Shown piece after piece: positions 33,757 to 48,040 of a stretch of 64,000 nucleotides of DNA. The notes beneath the pieces were generated by a model. That model had not been told where the DNA came from. It did no database searches and saw only the letters and a program-made list of their open reading frames with translations. Position 1 is the first letter of the stretch. Each line of letters opens with the position of its first letter. Where the stretch lies: the NCBI GenBank assembly GCA_024734555.1, contig JANPWX010000077.1, positions 2,659,236 to 2,723,235 of the forward strand, written 5' to 3'. The translations under genes and the position numbers were made by a program. This DNA comes from Trochalopteron elliotii. Its lineage: Eukaryota > Chordata > Aves > Passeriformes > Leiothrichidae.

Positions 33757-36185
33757 TTTGTCAATCATTCCTATTAAACATGCATTGTAGTACACAACTC
33801 AGCTGGCCCATCAACAGATTAAGCTTCAAATTCAGGAAATTCAATAAGTAAGTCCATGTTTGGTAAAAGATTTGAATTGTTTGTGTGAAAGAAACGTGGC
33901 ATATCAAGTATTTCCTTTATGGTTTGTAGTGAATTTTTGGTGTATTATCAAAGATGAAATCCTGGCACATAAAAAAATTATAAGGTCCAGTGGACCCTCA
34001 CTAGATCCAGAGAGCTATGATCCCTCCAACTACTGATACTGGGACCTCTACCTGTTTTGAGAATAAACCTGTGCTGTTAGCAAGGATTTCTGTATTAGTT
34101 GATTTGGACAGCTAAAAAATTAATTGAAATAACAATACATTTTTGGCCTTGTGCTAATGATGTGCTCCTTTTTGCCTATAACAAAGTTTGAGTAGACACT
34201 TTCGCAAAAAATTCTGGTGAAGTAGACAGCAAGGTATGGCATCAATATGATTGAGTAATACATATAAAGCAGAATAAAAGGCTAAGACTTAAGCACTGAC
34301 ACAATATTTAGGCAGACTGACTTATAACATTATAGCTTTAACAAGCTCTCATCGGCAGAAATGAATGAGGGTTGAGCATGTCGTATTCTGCACCATTTTA
34401 ATTCAAAGAGCACAATTTACGATAAACTTTCTGAAATAACATTAGGTCATAAGGCATACAGCTTTTTCTTTTTTGCATTTTCATAAATTGTTTAATTGAG
34501 TTTAAAATGCAGATTTTCTATGATGATATTTCTTTGTGAATCAGAATTTAATGGTTTACAATTTTTTTTTCCACAGGAGGAATATTTTCCCAATTACACA
34601 TCCTGCTTTTTAGATTATCAAGATTATTTTTTTAAGAAATAAAAAATCTGGATTTCGCTATAAAAGTTTATTCTGTTAATCTAGATTTGCTCCTTGAACT
34701 CCATTCTCCAAACAAGACTTTGACGTGTATTATTCAAATAAAGAGCTATTGTTTCCATATGTATAGGATGGAGTATAGTGGAAAGATAGGTAATCCTTCT
34801 TAGTGGAGGTTGTGCAAGTGTTAAAACACAAGAAAGAAAAAAAATTACCTAAGGGCCCTCTGTTCTGAAAATTTGAACTTCCAAACTGTTTTAAGAAAAG
34901 TTAGAAATTAAATAGGGTACTAAACTTGAGAAAATGCAGGCCTGGGGCATATAATTTCTTTATAGTAACAGGAATATTAAAGATCTGCTATTTCTGAAGT
35001 AGTCATTGAGAGTTTAAGTAGTAAATTTAATAATTTTCCATTATTATTAATATTTTGCTTTAACACTAGTCATATTCATGCTGGCAAAGCCATTGTAGAG
35101 AGTGGATAGCTCTCCAATAAATATTTTACCAAAGATTGACCTAATGTAAAATGGACTTATTTTAAAATATATAGAATAAAAAAGCCCCTGAAATGATAGG
35201 ATAAACCCTTTTTTTTCACCTTCATCTTTGTATAGTGGTCGTGTCCACATGAACGTGTTAGTGAGAAATAAAAAAAAGGTATTTGTTTTTGGTGCTTGTC
35301 CCTTTAGACTTACAGAGCTGAATAGTGCAAGAAAAAAGCAGCTGTAAACCTGCATTGGATTCCTCTTCATTTTGCCAAGGCCCTTTCATAAAACTTACCT
35401 AAATGACCAAAGCTGCAAATATTCATTCATTTTTCTAAATGTCTCCAGAGACATTTCCTTACATTTTATAGCAAATAGCTTAACTGTCCTTCTTGTTAGC
35501 TTACTGTGGAATCTAACAGCAAGTGACATTTTCTCTGGTTTATGGAAAAAATCCCATTGTAAGGTTTGGATTCAGAGTTCTAATAACAAGAATTCAGTCT
35601 CCCAGAGACATGTCACCTGTGCAGTTTCCATGAAAAAAAACTGTAGCTTCATGGTCTTCAGAAGTAATAAGTCATTATATTACATAAAAGTATATTTGCA
35701 GACAGAAAATTAAACAATCTAAATCCAGGATGTGTTAATTTGTTTATCTCAGTAAAAAATCAGGAATTCCAAAGCTTCAATTTCATTGCATAAAATTTTG
35801 TGTTTGTATTTGCCCATATATATCTGCACATAACATATTATTTTTGTTAACATATCCTTTCCAGACGTGAAAGTGAAAGAGGTTCATTCTCTGTGATAGT
35901 CTGGATTCTTCAGCAATGAATCACTGGACAATACTCTGAAGAATAATACAATTATTCCATCTTTGGAACATGAATTTTAGGCTGAAGATTTTGATTGATG
36001 GTGAGATTTTTGGTTTTGCATAGCTTACAGTTACAATCATTGCTGCATTCTAAGACACAAAAGACCAGGAAAAAGGGGTAAACTCTTTTTCTTACAATCA
36101 TTGTGACTACTAAATGCATGTATAGAATACAACTTGAATACTGTAGACTAGACAGAGAGATACAGTATCATGGGTCAAATACTTT
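33757..36185. other. Intergenic desert
   Basis: AT-rich. The two divergent open frames around 35047-35713 (107 and 113 codons) have no recognisable domain and no codon-like composition. Confidence 0.5.
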
Positions 36186-36580
36186 GAATCATAGAATTAT
36201 AGAATGGTTTGGGTTGGAAGGAACATTAAAGATCATCTACTGCCATACCTCTGTCATGGACACGGGCAGGTTAATCAGAGTCCTGTCCAGCCTGGCCTTG
36301 AACACCTCCAGGGATGGAGCAGCCACAACTTCTCTGGACAACATGTTTCAGTGTCTCACCACTCTCACAAGAAAGAATTTTTTTCCTAATACTTAATCTA
36401 AATCTACTCTCTTTCAGTTTGATTTCATTTCCTCTTGATCTTTCACTACGTGCTCTTTCAAAAAGTCCCTCTCCATCTATATTGCAGGCTCCTTTCAGGT
36501 CCTGAAAACCACAGTTAGGTCACACCTAAGCTGTCCCTTTTTCAGGCTGAACAAACCAAATTCTCTTAGTCTTTCCTAGT
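36186..36580 (-). mobile_element. CR1 LINE 3' region
   Basis: On the + strand it starts 'tgaatcatagaattatagaa' and runs through 'tggtttgggttggaagga', 'cctccagggatggagcagcc' and 'aggctgaacaaaccaaattc'. This is the reverse complement of about 400 bases of CR1 ORF2 end and 3' UTR. The open frames inside at 36103-36505 are antisense CR1. Confidence 0.92.
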
Positions 36581-38650
36581 AGGAAATAAACAATTGTACA
36601 TGTTGCATTATTATCACTACTGCAGCAGGAGAAAATTCACATCTTTCTCTTGGGAGCAGACTTTTAACCTTTAACTCAGGACATTGTTGGCTCTTAGAGT
36701 CACTTCCAAAAGCATGTGAAAATTAATTGGGAGGTATTTTTTATTCCATTTAACATTGTATTTTCATAGAATTGTTAAACAGTTTGTTCACTGGAAGCTG
36801 TGAGGTTTTAATAAGGTTCAAATACTAACAAATAAGAAATTGGAGCTAGAACCTGTGCTGTTTAGAATATGTATGTGTGCACAGAAACGTTTGTACTATA
36901 ATTACCATCTCTTCTGTATTTAACACACATCTGCTTCAGAAGTTCTGCATTTTTGTACATGATGACATTGCCTTTCCACATCTACTCAGAGGAATACTCA
37001 CTAATTTCTTGTGAGATGAGGCATCATGTTAATTTGTGATTCATAAAGAATTAATTTAAATAATCTATTATAGAAATGGAATATCAAGGGTAAATAAGAA
37101 AATCTTCAAATCCATTTTAAAAGTAACTGAAATGTCTTTCTTTGACGACTTTTTTAACTACTGGGATTCAAGTTCCAGTATGTAACTTCTTTTTTTACTT
37201 CAGTCATAATCATTTCTTGACTGTTTCAAAAACATTTTAGAAACCACAACTGTCAAGTTCAAATTGTTCCATACCCATTTTTGTGACAATGAGTTCATAA
37301 AGTTTGTGATATTTGATTATAATCATTAGATACTTGTGCCATCATATTAAGTTTTCCTGGAAATTTACATTTATGTAAATGTTTTGGTTTCTGTTGCATA
37401 TGAATATGAAGGAGTGGTTCATCATCATTAAGAATGCTTGGAGCTTGTCTCATTAACATATTCTTTTCCTTTTAAAGAAAAAAAGTATAAAAGTGATGGA
37501 TGCTACAGGTTATGTATTCAGCTTAGAATAAATGTTGTGATAATCAGTATTATTTTGTCCAGAAAAGAAAACCCTTGTACAGAGTATATTTATTGGAATG
37601 GAAATATAAAGCTTTGATGTAAGTTTCTTTAGAAAGTGAAAAAGAAGCTGAACCAGACACTGTGGTTTGTACAGACTGTGTGTTTCCAAATCTTTTTGAC
37701 ATGCTGTCCAGAAGAATCAACCAGACTACCAAGGAGTTTGAAAGGAGACTTCCTAAGTGATTTTAAAAAGTAATACAGTTTCTTAATTCATCGACTGTTA
37801 TTAAATTAGTGTGTTCCCTTAACTGTCACCTCGGGTTTCATCCAAACACAATTCTTCAGTTGTGTCTAACCACAGGGCATGTATTCACAAAACCATTTAA
37901 AATGCATCTTTTTTTTACAGATGTCCTCTGTGTATCATTCCAAACTACAATTTCTTTGTAATGACTGCAGAACAGAAATGCTGTAAAGAAAATAAAGTTT
38001 AATACCATGTCACATCTTCAGCTTAGAAATCATTTAGTGTAACAAGCAGATGGATATCTTTCCCCTTCAAAGCAAGTGCTGTTGTAAAAACTTTCCCTCT
38101 GAATGAAAATGAGTTAAAGAAATTGTTTGTGTATAAAATGTGTAAAATATGCACAAGTATTCATGTGTACATGTATACACTTCCACCCACTGGTTTGTCC
38201 CTCATGCCTTTTTTTTAAAATACAACATAATGCAGTCCCCACCTCTGTTCTTCAGGTCACATCTGAAAATCATTTTTCCATTATGCCTCAAAAAGACTTT
38301 AAAGGTTTTATTTTTGTTTTTTGGTGAATAAACAATCCATTTCGGGGGGATTTAAACATTCTGAAAGAAGTTGATCCACACACAGGCCTGTAGACAAACA
38401 AGGTTCTTTCTCTCCGTTTGCTTTTCACACTCAATAAGCCACTTCACCTGTTCACCATCAAGAGCAGATTGATCTTCACTAGTGCTCAAACATTCATTCA
38501 CACATCTACACTCACTTCAGTTTCTGAGACCACAGACACCAATCTTTATAGATCAGGCATCATCTTAAAAACAATTAGTCATTCAGTAAAAATAAAATAG
38601 GCATTCAGAGGATAGAGAAGCTCAGGTTTGTGACCACCTGTGGAACATGT
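36581..38650. other. Intergenic desert
   Basis: No gene or clear transposon is recognised. Confidence 0.5.
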
Positions 38651-39395
38651 CCATACCTAAGTCTATGGGACCTTATGAAATGCATTCTCAGAGATGCAAG
38701 GTGCTGCATCTGTGTCAGGACAACCCTCAGTGTCAAAACAAGCCTGGGGTTGAAGGGGCTGGGAGTAGCCCTTCTGAGAAGGTCTTGGGGATGCTGGTGA
38801 ATGGAAATTGGACAGAAAGAGAAGAGAACCGTAGCCAACAGGTCAGTAGAGGTGGTTCTTCTCCTCTGCTCTGCTCTGCTGTGTTCTGCTCTGCTCTGCT
38901 TTTTTGAGACATCACCTGTACTGCATCCAGCTCTGGGTTCTTGAACTCAGGAAAGAGGTGGACCTGTTGGAGTGAGTCTAGAGGAGAGCAACAGAAATGA
39001 TCAGAGGCTTAAAGCATCACTCCTGTGAGAAAAGTCTGAGATAGTTTGGGTTGATCAGCCTGGAGAAGACCTCATTGTGACCTTGCAGTACATAAAGGAA
39101 GCTTGTAAGAAACAGGGGGACTAACCTCTTACATGGATCTGTTGAGATGGGACAAGGGGTAATGAGTTTTAATTAAAAGAGGGTAGACTTAGACTAGATG
39201 TATGAAAGAATTTTTTTTTACAATGAGGGTGGTGAAACACCAAAAAAGTGTCCCATCCCAGGAAAGATTCAGTCAGGTTAGATGGGGCTCTGAGGAACCT
39301 AATCTAGTTTAAGATGTCTCTGCTTATTACAGGAAGATTGGACTAGATGTTCTTTGAGGTCCTTTCTACCCTAAACTATTCTATGACTCTGTGAT
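38651..39395 (+). mobile_element. CR1 LINE, long 3' copy
   Basis: About 745 bases of sense CR1: an RT-derived piece ('tctatgggaccttatgaaat'), then the ORF2 C-terminal region ('gtgctgcatctgtgtcagga', 'gagtctagaggagagcaaca'), then the complete 3' UTR ('gacaaggggtaatgag', 'ggttagatggggctctgagg') to the terminal 'ctattctatgactctgtgat'. The jump near 38700 from one ORF2 position to a more 3' one indicates an internal deletion. The reading frame is broken. An expanded (CTCTG)n tract lies inside. Confidence 0.93.
38864..38901. repeat. (CTCTG)n tract inside the CR1
   Basis: About seven imperfect CTCTG/CTGCT units, where the CR1 family normally has about two to three. It appears to be a local expansion after insertion. 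Confidence 0.7.
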
Positions 39396-42300
39396 CACAA
39401 GCGCTTTACTTAATTTTGTATATTTACTTTAAATTTATTAATAAAAGAACAAGAACAGACCTGTCCTCATGACATACTTACTTTTGGGACTGAGTTTCAG
39501 GTTCTTTTTATTTATGGTTCTGTAAATCTGGCATTTCTCTCTGTCCTTTAAGCTATATAAATCATCATGCCGTGGCTCATTCATTAGTGAATTGATATAT
39601 CAGAATTATTTGTTGAAAATTGGATCTATCAATTCTTTTTCTACATCCAGCTATTCGTATTTATCTTATTTAAACACAGTGCAATTCACAATGTTTCAGG
39701 TTTAGAATTCTCTTCATTATTCTTCTGAGGAGAAAGGCAGGACTGCAGTCTTCTTTTTACAATTGTCAAAAGAAAGACATGTAAAATGGAATTCATCCCA
39801 GGGTCTTCTTTTTGTGGCTGAGAGAAAGACACATTGTCTCTTCTCAATGTAGATATTTAAAGTAAATCAGATGAATCTGCTCTAAAAAAAGTTTTTTTCT
39901 CATGATGATAATGGGTGACCAGGTGATGTAGACATCTTTATCATAGCTCCCTAACACTGTATGAGACAGAATCCTCGCAAAGAGCTGTCAGGATTTTTCC
40001 AAGTTCACAGGAAATATCTTGCAAAGACAATTCAGTTCAGGTCCTCTGGGTCTCATTTGTAGAAATTCTTTCCTACCTAAAGGAATTGTACTGACAGTCT
40101 ATAAATATAACATTTATGGGGTTTGGAGGGGAATTACTGGAGGTACATTGCTGGGAGGTAAAAAAGCTTTCCATGATTTTATGGTCATTTCAATTTAATT
40201 CTTTCCCTCCTGTAATTATTTTCATACCTCTGATTAGTCATTAAGCCATTGGTTTCCTGATTAATTGATGAAATTAATTTCCATAGTGATTATCTATAAT
40301 TTTTACCAGTTGCTCAAACAATTTTCATTTACTATGTTTCTAAACTATACACGTAAAACTCTGAATGTGAATATCTAGGTTAAGTCTGCATTTGCCTCTC
40401 ATTCTTTCAGTTCAAATAGAGGAAAATAAGTTGTTCATCAAAATGCAAGTGTTATTTTGGCTTAATTCTGTTGAGAATTATCATCAAGAGTAATTATTTT
40501 TAAGTATGTACACAGAGTAAAAAATAATTCTAAACAAATATTTAACATCCAATTTGCATGACTGCCCAATGGCCTGGCAAACAAAGAATTAGGACTGTGA
40601 TTTTATGAGATACCTCTTCAAATACAAAGCATTTTGGAAGACTGACTTTTCATACTACTGGGTGTTTGTTTTTCTTTGTAGTACTTCACGTGCTGAACCA
40701 AGACTTATAATATTGAGTATAATATATTACAACTTTTGAAAAATGAATTCAGGCAAAATACCTTTTGAGAATACACTATGGCATATATTGCTTCAGGATT
40801 ATAATCTGAGTTGAACAGTTAAAACTGGCTTGATGTATAAAGCTCAACTATACTACAGAGATTGTCCTCAGTCATGAGACTTTTAAAGGTAATGACTCCC
40901 AATACTTTATATTAAAATTTTAGGTGTCTTAATATATTCATCCAAAGCTGACTGCATCTTTGAAGGGAAGGAATATATATATTCCTATACACACAGACAC
41001 ATACACACATACATATGTATATATAAAAATATACATATCTCTAAATTTTTATAGATATATATTGTAGCTATCTCCAAATTTATCTTCTATCTCTTCATAT
41101 GCTACATCACTGCATTTCATGTAGCTGTATAGTTGGTAACATTTGATTTGAGTTTAAATATGAAAAATGGAAAATAGAAAACAGATATTTCTATTGAGAA
41201 GAAAAAAAAAATTATAAGGAAAAAAAAACTGTGGCACAGAAACAGGATAAATAATAGCAATGCTATTAAAAATCCCTGGAGCCTAGGGCCATATATTTAA
41301 GTGGATTTGTCATCCCAGGAGAGCAAAAATAGCCAATTATTAAAACATATATATTTATTAGAAATGGTGTACTGTTTTCTCCTTTTCACATATTATTATG
41401 CAAACTACTTCTGCAGTGAATATGTAATCTATCACATTTGCCTAACAGGCAAATCATGAATTTATACTTACAATTTTGTAATTGTTTTGACTAATTCATT
41501 CAAGATTAAGAAACAAAACCACACACATCAATAAGATTAGGCTACATGGAAAAAAAGCATATAATGGATCTGTTTCCCTCTCCTTGTGCAGGAGTACATT
41601 TCTCACTTTTCAGAACAGTTCCCCAGCAAAGGATGGGTGAGGAAAAGTGAGCCAGCCAAAGGTGAAAGGAACAAACTACACCAAATAAATGTGCATTCTC
41701 CTAAAGCCATGACTGATCCATGGGCAAATCATCACGTAGTACTTGATACATAAAGCTTTATACATTTCTATTAAATTATCTGAAATTCTCCTAAAAGTGA
41801 AAACACAGATCAAAAACTAGGGTTTGTGAGCCAATAACCACAAAGTTACTAATGCTTTGGTGGCTGAAGGTGGGTGGCACTGCACAGTACAGGGATGTTC
41901 ACATTGCATGTCAGAGCATTGTCTGTGCTTCACTAGGCAAAGCATTTGTAGCTTTGAAAAGCAGTTTGAGATGTTTTGCAATATTATTCAATGTTATTTT
42001 ATCTATATGCACTCAGCCTTAAAATCTTTCATTGTTTTTGATTTTCTCATATCTATAAAAATTCCCAGCTTTTTCCTCCAGACTTCACCAGATGTAAGAC
42101 TTACAGAATCAAATTTTTAATTTTTATACAAAAGAAAAAATCATAATAAGGTGTATTTTTTATGTTTTTATCTAAATCAGATGACCTGAAGGTCAGAATA
42201 AGGAACAATATACATCAAAAATAATAGGCATATGAAATATATTTGTAAAAAAATTCTTTATACAAGCACTAGATGTATCTGTTACTGACAATATAAACTT

Positions 42301-45300
42301 TGACCAAAAGAACTCTAGTCTTTAAAAAATTTTGATTCTGTACAATTTTATCAGTTGACAAAGGAACTTTTTTTTTTTTTTTTTAATCTGGAGGATTCTC
42401 TAAATACCTTCAGTTCTGAATATATTGCAACATAGTGACAGTGGAGATGACTTCAGACTTTGAAAGAAAACATGTATCATACTCCATTCAATGAACACAC
42501 ACTCCCACTATAGACACGCAAATACCACAAGTAGAGTGGTATTTCTGGTAAATTTGCTTGGGCTTGATGCTACTAACAAGGGAAATATTAAAATTACTCT
42601 CTACAATAATATGTATGTTGAAAATTCAGGAATAGCATGTATGTTTTGTTCTTCAATTTTCTGTATTTTAAAGATTGTAGAAATATGGAAAACTCTTAAT
42701 GGTTTTATGGCCACAGAGTATTCTAAATAAATAATTTTAGGACAGTGTTCCTCCCTCATCTGTTTCTCTTCTACTTGTTCACCATGTTTTTTTGGTTTTG
42801 TTTTGTTTTGTTTGTCTGTTTTTTAATAATCAATGAAAATTGTTGGAACATTAGACCAGAGTGACATTAATTTAAGTGTCTAAATGTAGTTGTCTAAGCA
42901 TTCATCAAGGTCAGCGAATAGCTAGGTAAGAAAACCCTTGGAGCCAAGAGACTAGTCTCTTGATCAAATGTAGGTGCTTATCTTAACATGCTACATCCTT
43001 CTACCCTCTCTCACCTGAATTGTCTGATTATCCCCTGACCGTAAAGTAGCCTTTGACAGCTCTCAAGGCTGCACATCTTCAATGTTACAGACTTCCTCTT
43101 TCCCTGGTACAAGGAATTTCGTCTTCTCTTCTGCCCACAGAAAAAGCTCAACATCAGGTGTGGAGACATTATGTTATGATTTTTTCATTATAAAGTTCAC
43201 AAAATTTACATTGTTCTTTAGGAAAGATGAGGAATAATTGCAGAAAACCTAAAGAACTGATCCAGAAAAAAAGATGGGATTTCTTGGGCTTGTTTAGATT
43301 GAAGATCAGTATGTCCTCCAGGCTGATGTGGTGAAAGCAGGAAAGAATTGAGGTGAAGCAAGAATGACCAGTTCAGCTTTAAATTATTGTTCTGGTCAGT
43401 GCCTTGAATAGCTTGAATTTAAGTTTAGTATTACATGTCTTTTGAAGCACCTGAATTTTTTTGGATGAACTGAGTTTTAGTCTCTTCATTGATTATGTTT
43501 ACCTCTACTAATGACAGTATGTTTTGTTTTGTTCTTCCAACAACATTCTATTTTCATTAACCTTTAAAAGCTTACTAAATGAGTATAAATGACAAACTAC
43601 ATCTGCTGCTTTCTCTCTGTCTGTTTCATCCTTCCTGTACTCATAACCTCTGTTATTAGGATATTTTATTCAATATTGTTCCCAATGCAGCCAGAACAAA
43701 TAGCTTTCCACAGAATATGGGAATATAAGCTAGCATCTCACCTGATTGTACTGATGCATTCTGGTTCATCAGGTGCTTTACATGTTGCAGTTGCTTTGCC
43801 TGTACAGACGCAATCTGTCTCTTAAATTATATAATTTAACAACAGTTGTTCCATTATTTTGGAGACATTAGTGTTGCTAGATAGGTTTTGTCATCTTATC
43901 TAAATCATTTTATATAAGCATTTGCTGTCAAATGCATGCTTGAGATTTTCTAAAGGATTCTAGCCTACAGAACAACTGTCAGCATCAACGAAGTTATCTG
44001 TGCTAAAAACGTAGATGCCCATATTAAAAGTAAATGCTTTTCTTATTCTGTGGAATATGCAAAAAAAAATTAACCACGTCCCACCATATTAACTGATGAA
44101 AAGTGATGCATTTTTCTGCTGAGGATTCACTGGAATACTGGTTCTGGTTTAGAAGTAAAGACTGTATTTTAGTTATGGAAAGAATGTATTCATTACAGTT
44201 TTACATATGTAGACACAATAATGACATTTGCAATAGTTTTGCTATAGACATTAGGAATTACTATGGACATTGCACCACAATACAGTTAACTTACAAGTCT
44301 AAATTTTGCATACATATGTTTAATATAACATTGAATTAACATGTATTCCATAACGTATATAAATTAATCTTTTCAATGTGTAAGTTTTGCACGCAGCTGT
44401 ATTTAAAGTTCTGGAATCCTCAGCAAAGTTACTAGCAAAAACTTCCTTTTTGATCAGTGTTAATGTTAAAATTGAAAACAGAATAGAGCTAAAGGTATCT
44501 AAATGAGAAATCTTTCTGATTTTCTTAACATTGGCTAAAATTTCATAGCACGCGTTCCAGAAAAAGGAATCTAAACTTAAACTAAATTTCTGAATCTGTA
44601 CGATAACCTGAATTTGAATTCAAATGATTGAACAAAGGTAATATATATATGGATTGTGGTAGTTAATGATGGTCATTACGAGCATTTAATTTTCACTTCA
44701 ATATTGTATCTTTTTGTTGTGTGCAACATGAAAAAAATTCCCTCACAGGAATCTCACTGTAATAATTTTCCAGGGTTTCATGTTGTATCTTTCACTGGTG
44801 AGCTTGAAGAAAATGCATAACACATTATATCAAATATCTCTTTAGTGGTAAGCATGACTACACCATTTTTATTTTATAGCTACATGATGTGATTTGCCTA
44901 AGGGGCCTCAAAAAGCCAGAGGCCACTCCGCTTTAACAATCACTGGATGATTGAATAAAATAGAAAAAAGAGACTAATTATGGATTGAAGTTGTGTATTT
45001 GAAATTGAATTAATGTATTCAGAAAATGTCTGCTCTGGACTCAGTTTTAAAAGATTAAAAGGCCAAACCATGACAAGGTTGAGTACTTTGAAGGCTGATT
45101 TAAATGGTAGGGCTTAATCATTTTGTGGGTATGGAGGCATAATTCAAAATGGATTAACAGTTTAGAGTTTTAGTCTACATAAACTTTGCTGGATATTTTT
45201 CAAAGTCAATGAAGAGTGATGAGCCCTCTAGCAAATTCTTTAGCAGTGCAATGAGTTACGCCTAAATATCATGCCTGTCTTTTTAAGGCCTATATCTCAG

Positions 45301-45528
45301 AAAATGAAGCTTACTTTTTTTGACCCACCACTCAGCTTTATCCAGCTCCTGAGCATACACTGTGGCAATTCTGTGTATTTGTACAGCACACATAAACTAT
45401 TAGATGTAAAAATGAGCACAGGTGCCTCTGTGCTCAGAGTTATCCATGCAAGGGGATTGAGGACCCTGAGTTAGAAACCAAATGCTCCTACACAGTGCAT
45501 AAGGAGAGGTACTTTTTTCAAGGTCTTG
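39396..45528. other. Intergenic desert
   Basis: About 6.1 kb of AT-rich sequence with no gene. An (AT)/(AC) low-complexity stretch lies at about 40970-41040, a 20-base T run at about 42369-42384, and an 18-bp perfect palindrome at 42945-42962. Open frames do not resemble known proteins. Confidence 0.5.
42945..42962. repeat. 18-bp perfect palindrome
   Basis: The bases caagagactagtctcttg equal their own reverse complement. No gene is adjacent. One such palindrome in 64 kb is not far from chance expectation. Confidence 0.6.
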
Positions 45529-45791
45529 TAGTGATTGGACAAGGGCAAATGGATTCAAACCGAAAATATATTTAGGTTAGATATTATGAAAGAACCTTTA
45601 CTGTGAGGATGGTGAGACCCTGGAACAGGTTGCTCACAGTGATGTCCCATCCCTGGGGGTGTTCAAGGCCACATTGTGTGGAGCTCTGAGCAGCCTGATC
45701 TCATGAAAGGTGACCCTGCCTATGACAGGGGGGGCTGGAACTGGATGACCTTTAAGGCCCTTTCACTACAAACCATCCTATATTTCTATGA
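45529..45791 (+). mobile_element. CR1 LINE 3' UTR
   Basis: Sense CR1 from 'tgattggacaagggcaaatg' through 'ctggaacaggttgctcac', 'cccatccctgggggtgttc' and 'ctggatgacctttaaggccc' to 'ctatatttctatgaga'. It is moderately diverged and 5'-truncated. Confidence 0.93.
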
Positions 45792-48040
45792 GATAGTTAC
45801 TACTGTTTCTTTTACCTAACTGACAGCCTCCTGTTTAGTGCTTAAGTCATTGTCATGAGAATGAGAAATGCATACTTGCAATCCTTCATACATGTATGGA
45901 AACTGAAGTGCAGATTTTCATTGTACAAAAAGATACTTCACCCTGTCAGGTTTGTTTAAAGGCATTTCACAATCTTTCATCAAAAGGATTGTAGAAGTAT
46001 ACAGGAGGCTCAACTATATTTTGTGTGTTGTATTATTTCTTGAACTAGGATTTTCAGGAACAATTGGGCAGATGCTATGATGTTCAAAATTTCTAACTTG
46101 GAAATGTTTAGTAATATTGTCTGTAAAATCTGCTTTAGTATAAACTCCTTTCACTTCAGTGACAGATGAGTAGATATTAAAATTTTAGGTACCTACTTCC
46201 TGTTTAATTTTAGTGCTTTGGTATTTTCTCTTCTTTTTGTTATTTCAAAATATGTGTATAAGACACAGAAATTGCCCAAAAACAGTAGAAAAGTTCTCTG
46301 ACCTTTGGTTGAACCTGATCTGAGCTGTTAACAAGACTCTTAAGCATCAAATTCTATATGATTTCTTTTGGCAATTTAGTGGTGCTTTTAGTAACTATGC
46401 CACAATAAAAAATATTTGCTGTCAGATTGCTGTTATATTCTTACCTTTACTACTGATAAACTCCTTAAAAATGGTACAAATTGCTAAGATTTGTCAATGT
46501 TAGAGAAATCAACATTAAAAAAATCATTTCAGATAAGCCTGCAAAATGCAGAAATCCAATTTTAACATAAGTACATTAAAATAACATCCAGAACATTCTT
46601 TCTGCTGCACATACTCTAAATGAACATCTCTTTTTGTGATCCGTGAGAAATAGGGAAGATTCCATTCTTTCTTCTTTTTAACCACTGCTCAGCTACTGCC
46701 CAGAGCTGCTTTAACTTCTTTGCATGAGAGACTGGTAGAGCTCTGCTGTGCTGCCCTCGGGCTTCCTGGGGATCAGAAGACATTTCTGCATTAGCCTGGG
46801 CTCCTCACATTTTGACCTCCTGCAGCCATCTCCTACACCGCAGAACCAGATGGGATTCCTGCAAGCAAGGACTTGCTTGCCTGAGGAAAATGAAGATGGA
46901 AAAACATGGTCATTTGAGCCTGATCCAAAGCCTGCTGAATTCAAGTTGTGTCCCTGTTTTTGGCGTTGACTGAGCTGTTAAGATTTGGTCTTGATCTGCC
47001 CAGTGTCAGTAAAAGCTGTGTCTGGTAAGAAAGACAGGTATTGCTTTGTACTGCCAACTCTACATGTCCAGAAACTTACTTCTGGTAGCCACAACAGAGA
47101 CAAAAAATAAAGATAAAAAAGTAAATTATGTATAATATAAATGATGCAATTATTGCCAACATGAGCATAAAAATTTCCTGTTCTATATAAAAATAGAATT
47201 TTTAAGTAGCAATAATAAAAATATTGACTACAAGAAGTGAAAATAAACAATACCTTCATATGTAAATGCAACATAAAATCTAAGGCATTTAGCAAAAAAG
47301 TATTTCATACATAACTATGAAAATTGTTCCTGCTTAAAGTTAGGTGTAAATCCTTCTTGGTTTCTTCTTTACTAACAGCTTCTTGAATAGTCTGTGATAC
47401 AGTTGATAAAATAAATCAGATTGTGAACACATTAAAGTTAACCAGATCTATTCTTTACCCTAGAAATGTTTAATTTGTGTTGACGATCTTGCCCTGAGTG
47501 GTTATGGCTGGAAAAATAAGGCAAATTACAATCTGATTTTGGAGCATATCTGCTTTCAGTTTTCAAGATGAGTGCATTTAGCTCAAAAAACTCTTATTTG
47601 TTACATTGAATTTAAAAGTTGAAATTTGTTGTTAAAGAAGCTTTAATGAGAAGTCATTAATAGAGGTGATTACATTAAACTCATATAAACATATCCAAAC
47701 GTTGTGGAGACTTTACCTGGCTTTTTTTTACCACAAAAAGTTTCATATTTGTTTTTAACAAAAAATACAATGATATGATAGAAAACTGGCAATTGTTGTG
47801 CACCCACAGAGACCCTGAAAATTTACATAAGATGAAGTGGATTTAATATAGCTACCTGGAGGCAGAAAAAAAAAAAGGCACTTTGGGCCAAGGCCATGAT
47901 ACTGGCATTGTTTAATGAAAAATAATTAATTATACCTTTGGTTCAGTTACTGCACTTCCCAATTTCAGGATGAGCAGAGAACATCAAAGAGGAATTTTAT
48001 GGACGGACTGCAAGCTCCATCCCCCATCCCTCTGCAACAC
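45792..48040. other. Intergenic desert with one GC-richer island
   Basis: AT-rich except for about 46690-46975, which is clearly richer in G and C and is open on both strands (73-77 codons). No repeat or protein family is recognised there. It may be a conserved regulatory element (inference). Confidence 0.45.

Noticed and set aside
35047..35713. Two divergent frames of 107 and 113 codons
   Set aside because: AT-biased composition, no domain and no repeat or promoter evidence; length is within chance expectation for AT-rich DNA with few stops.
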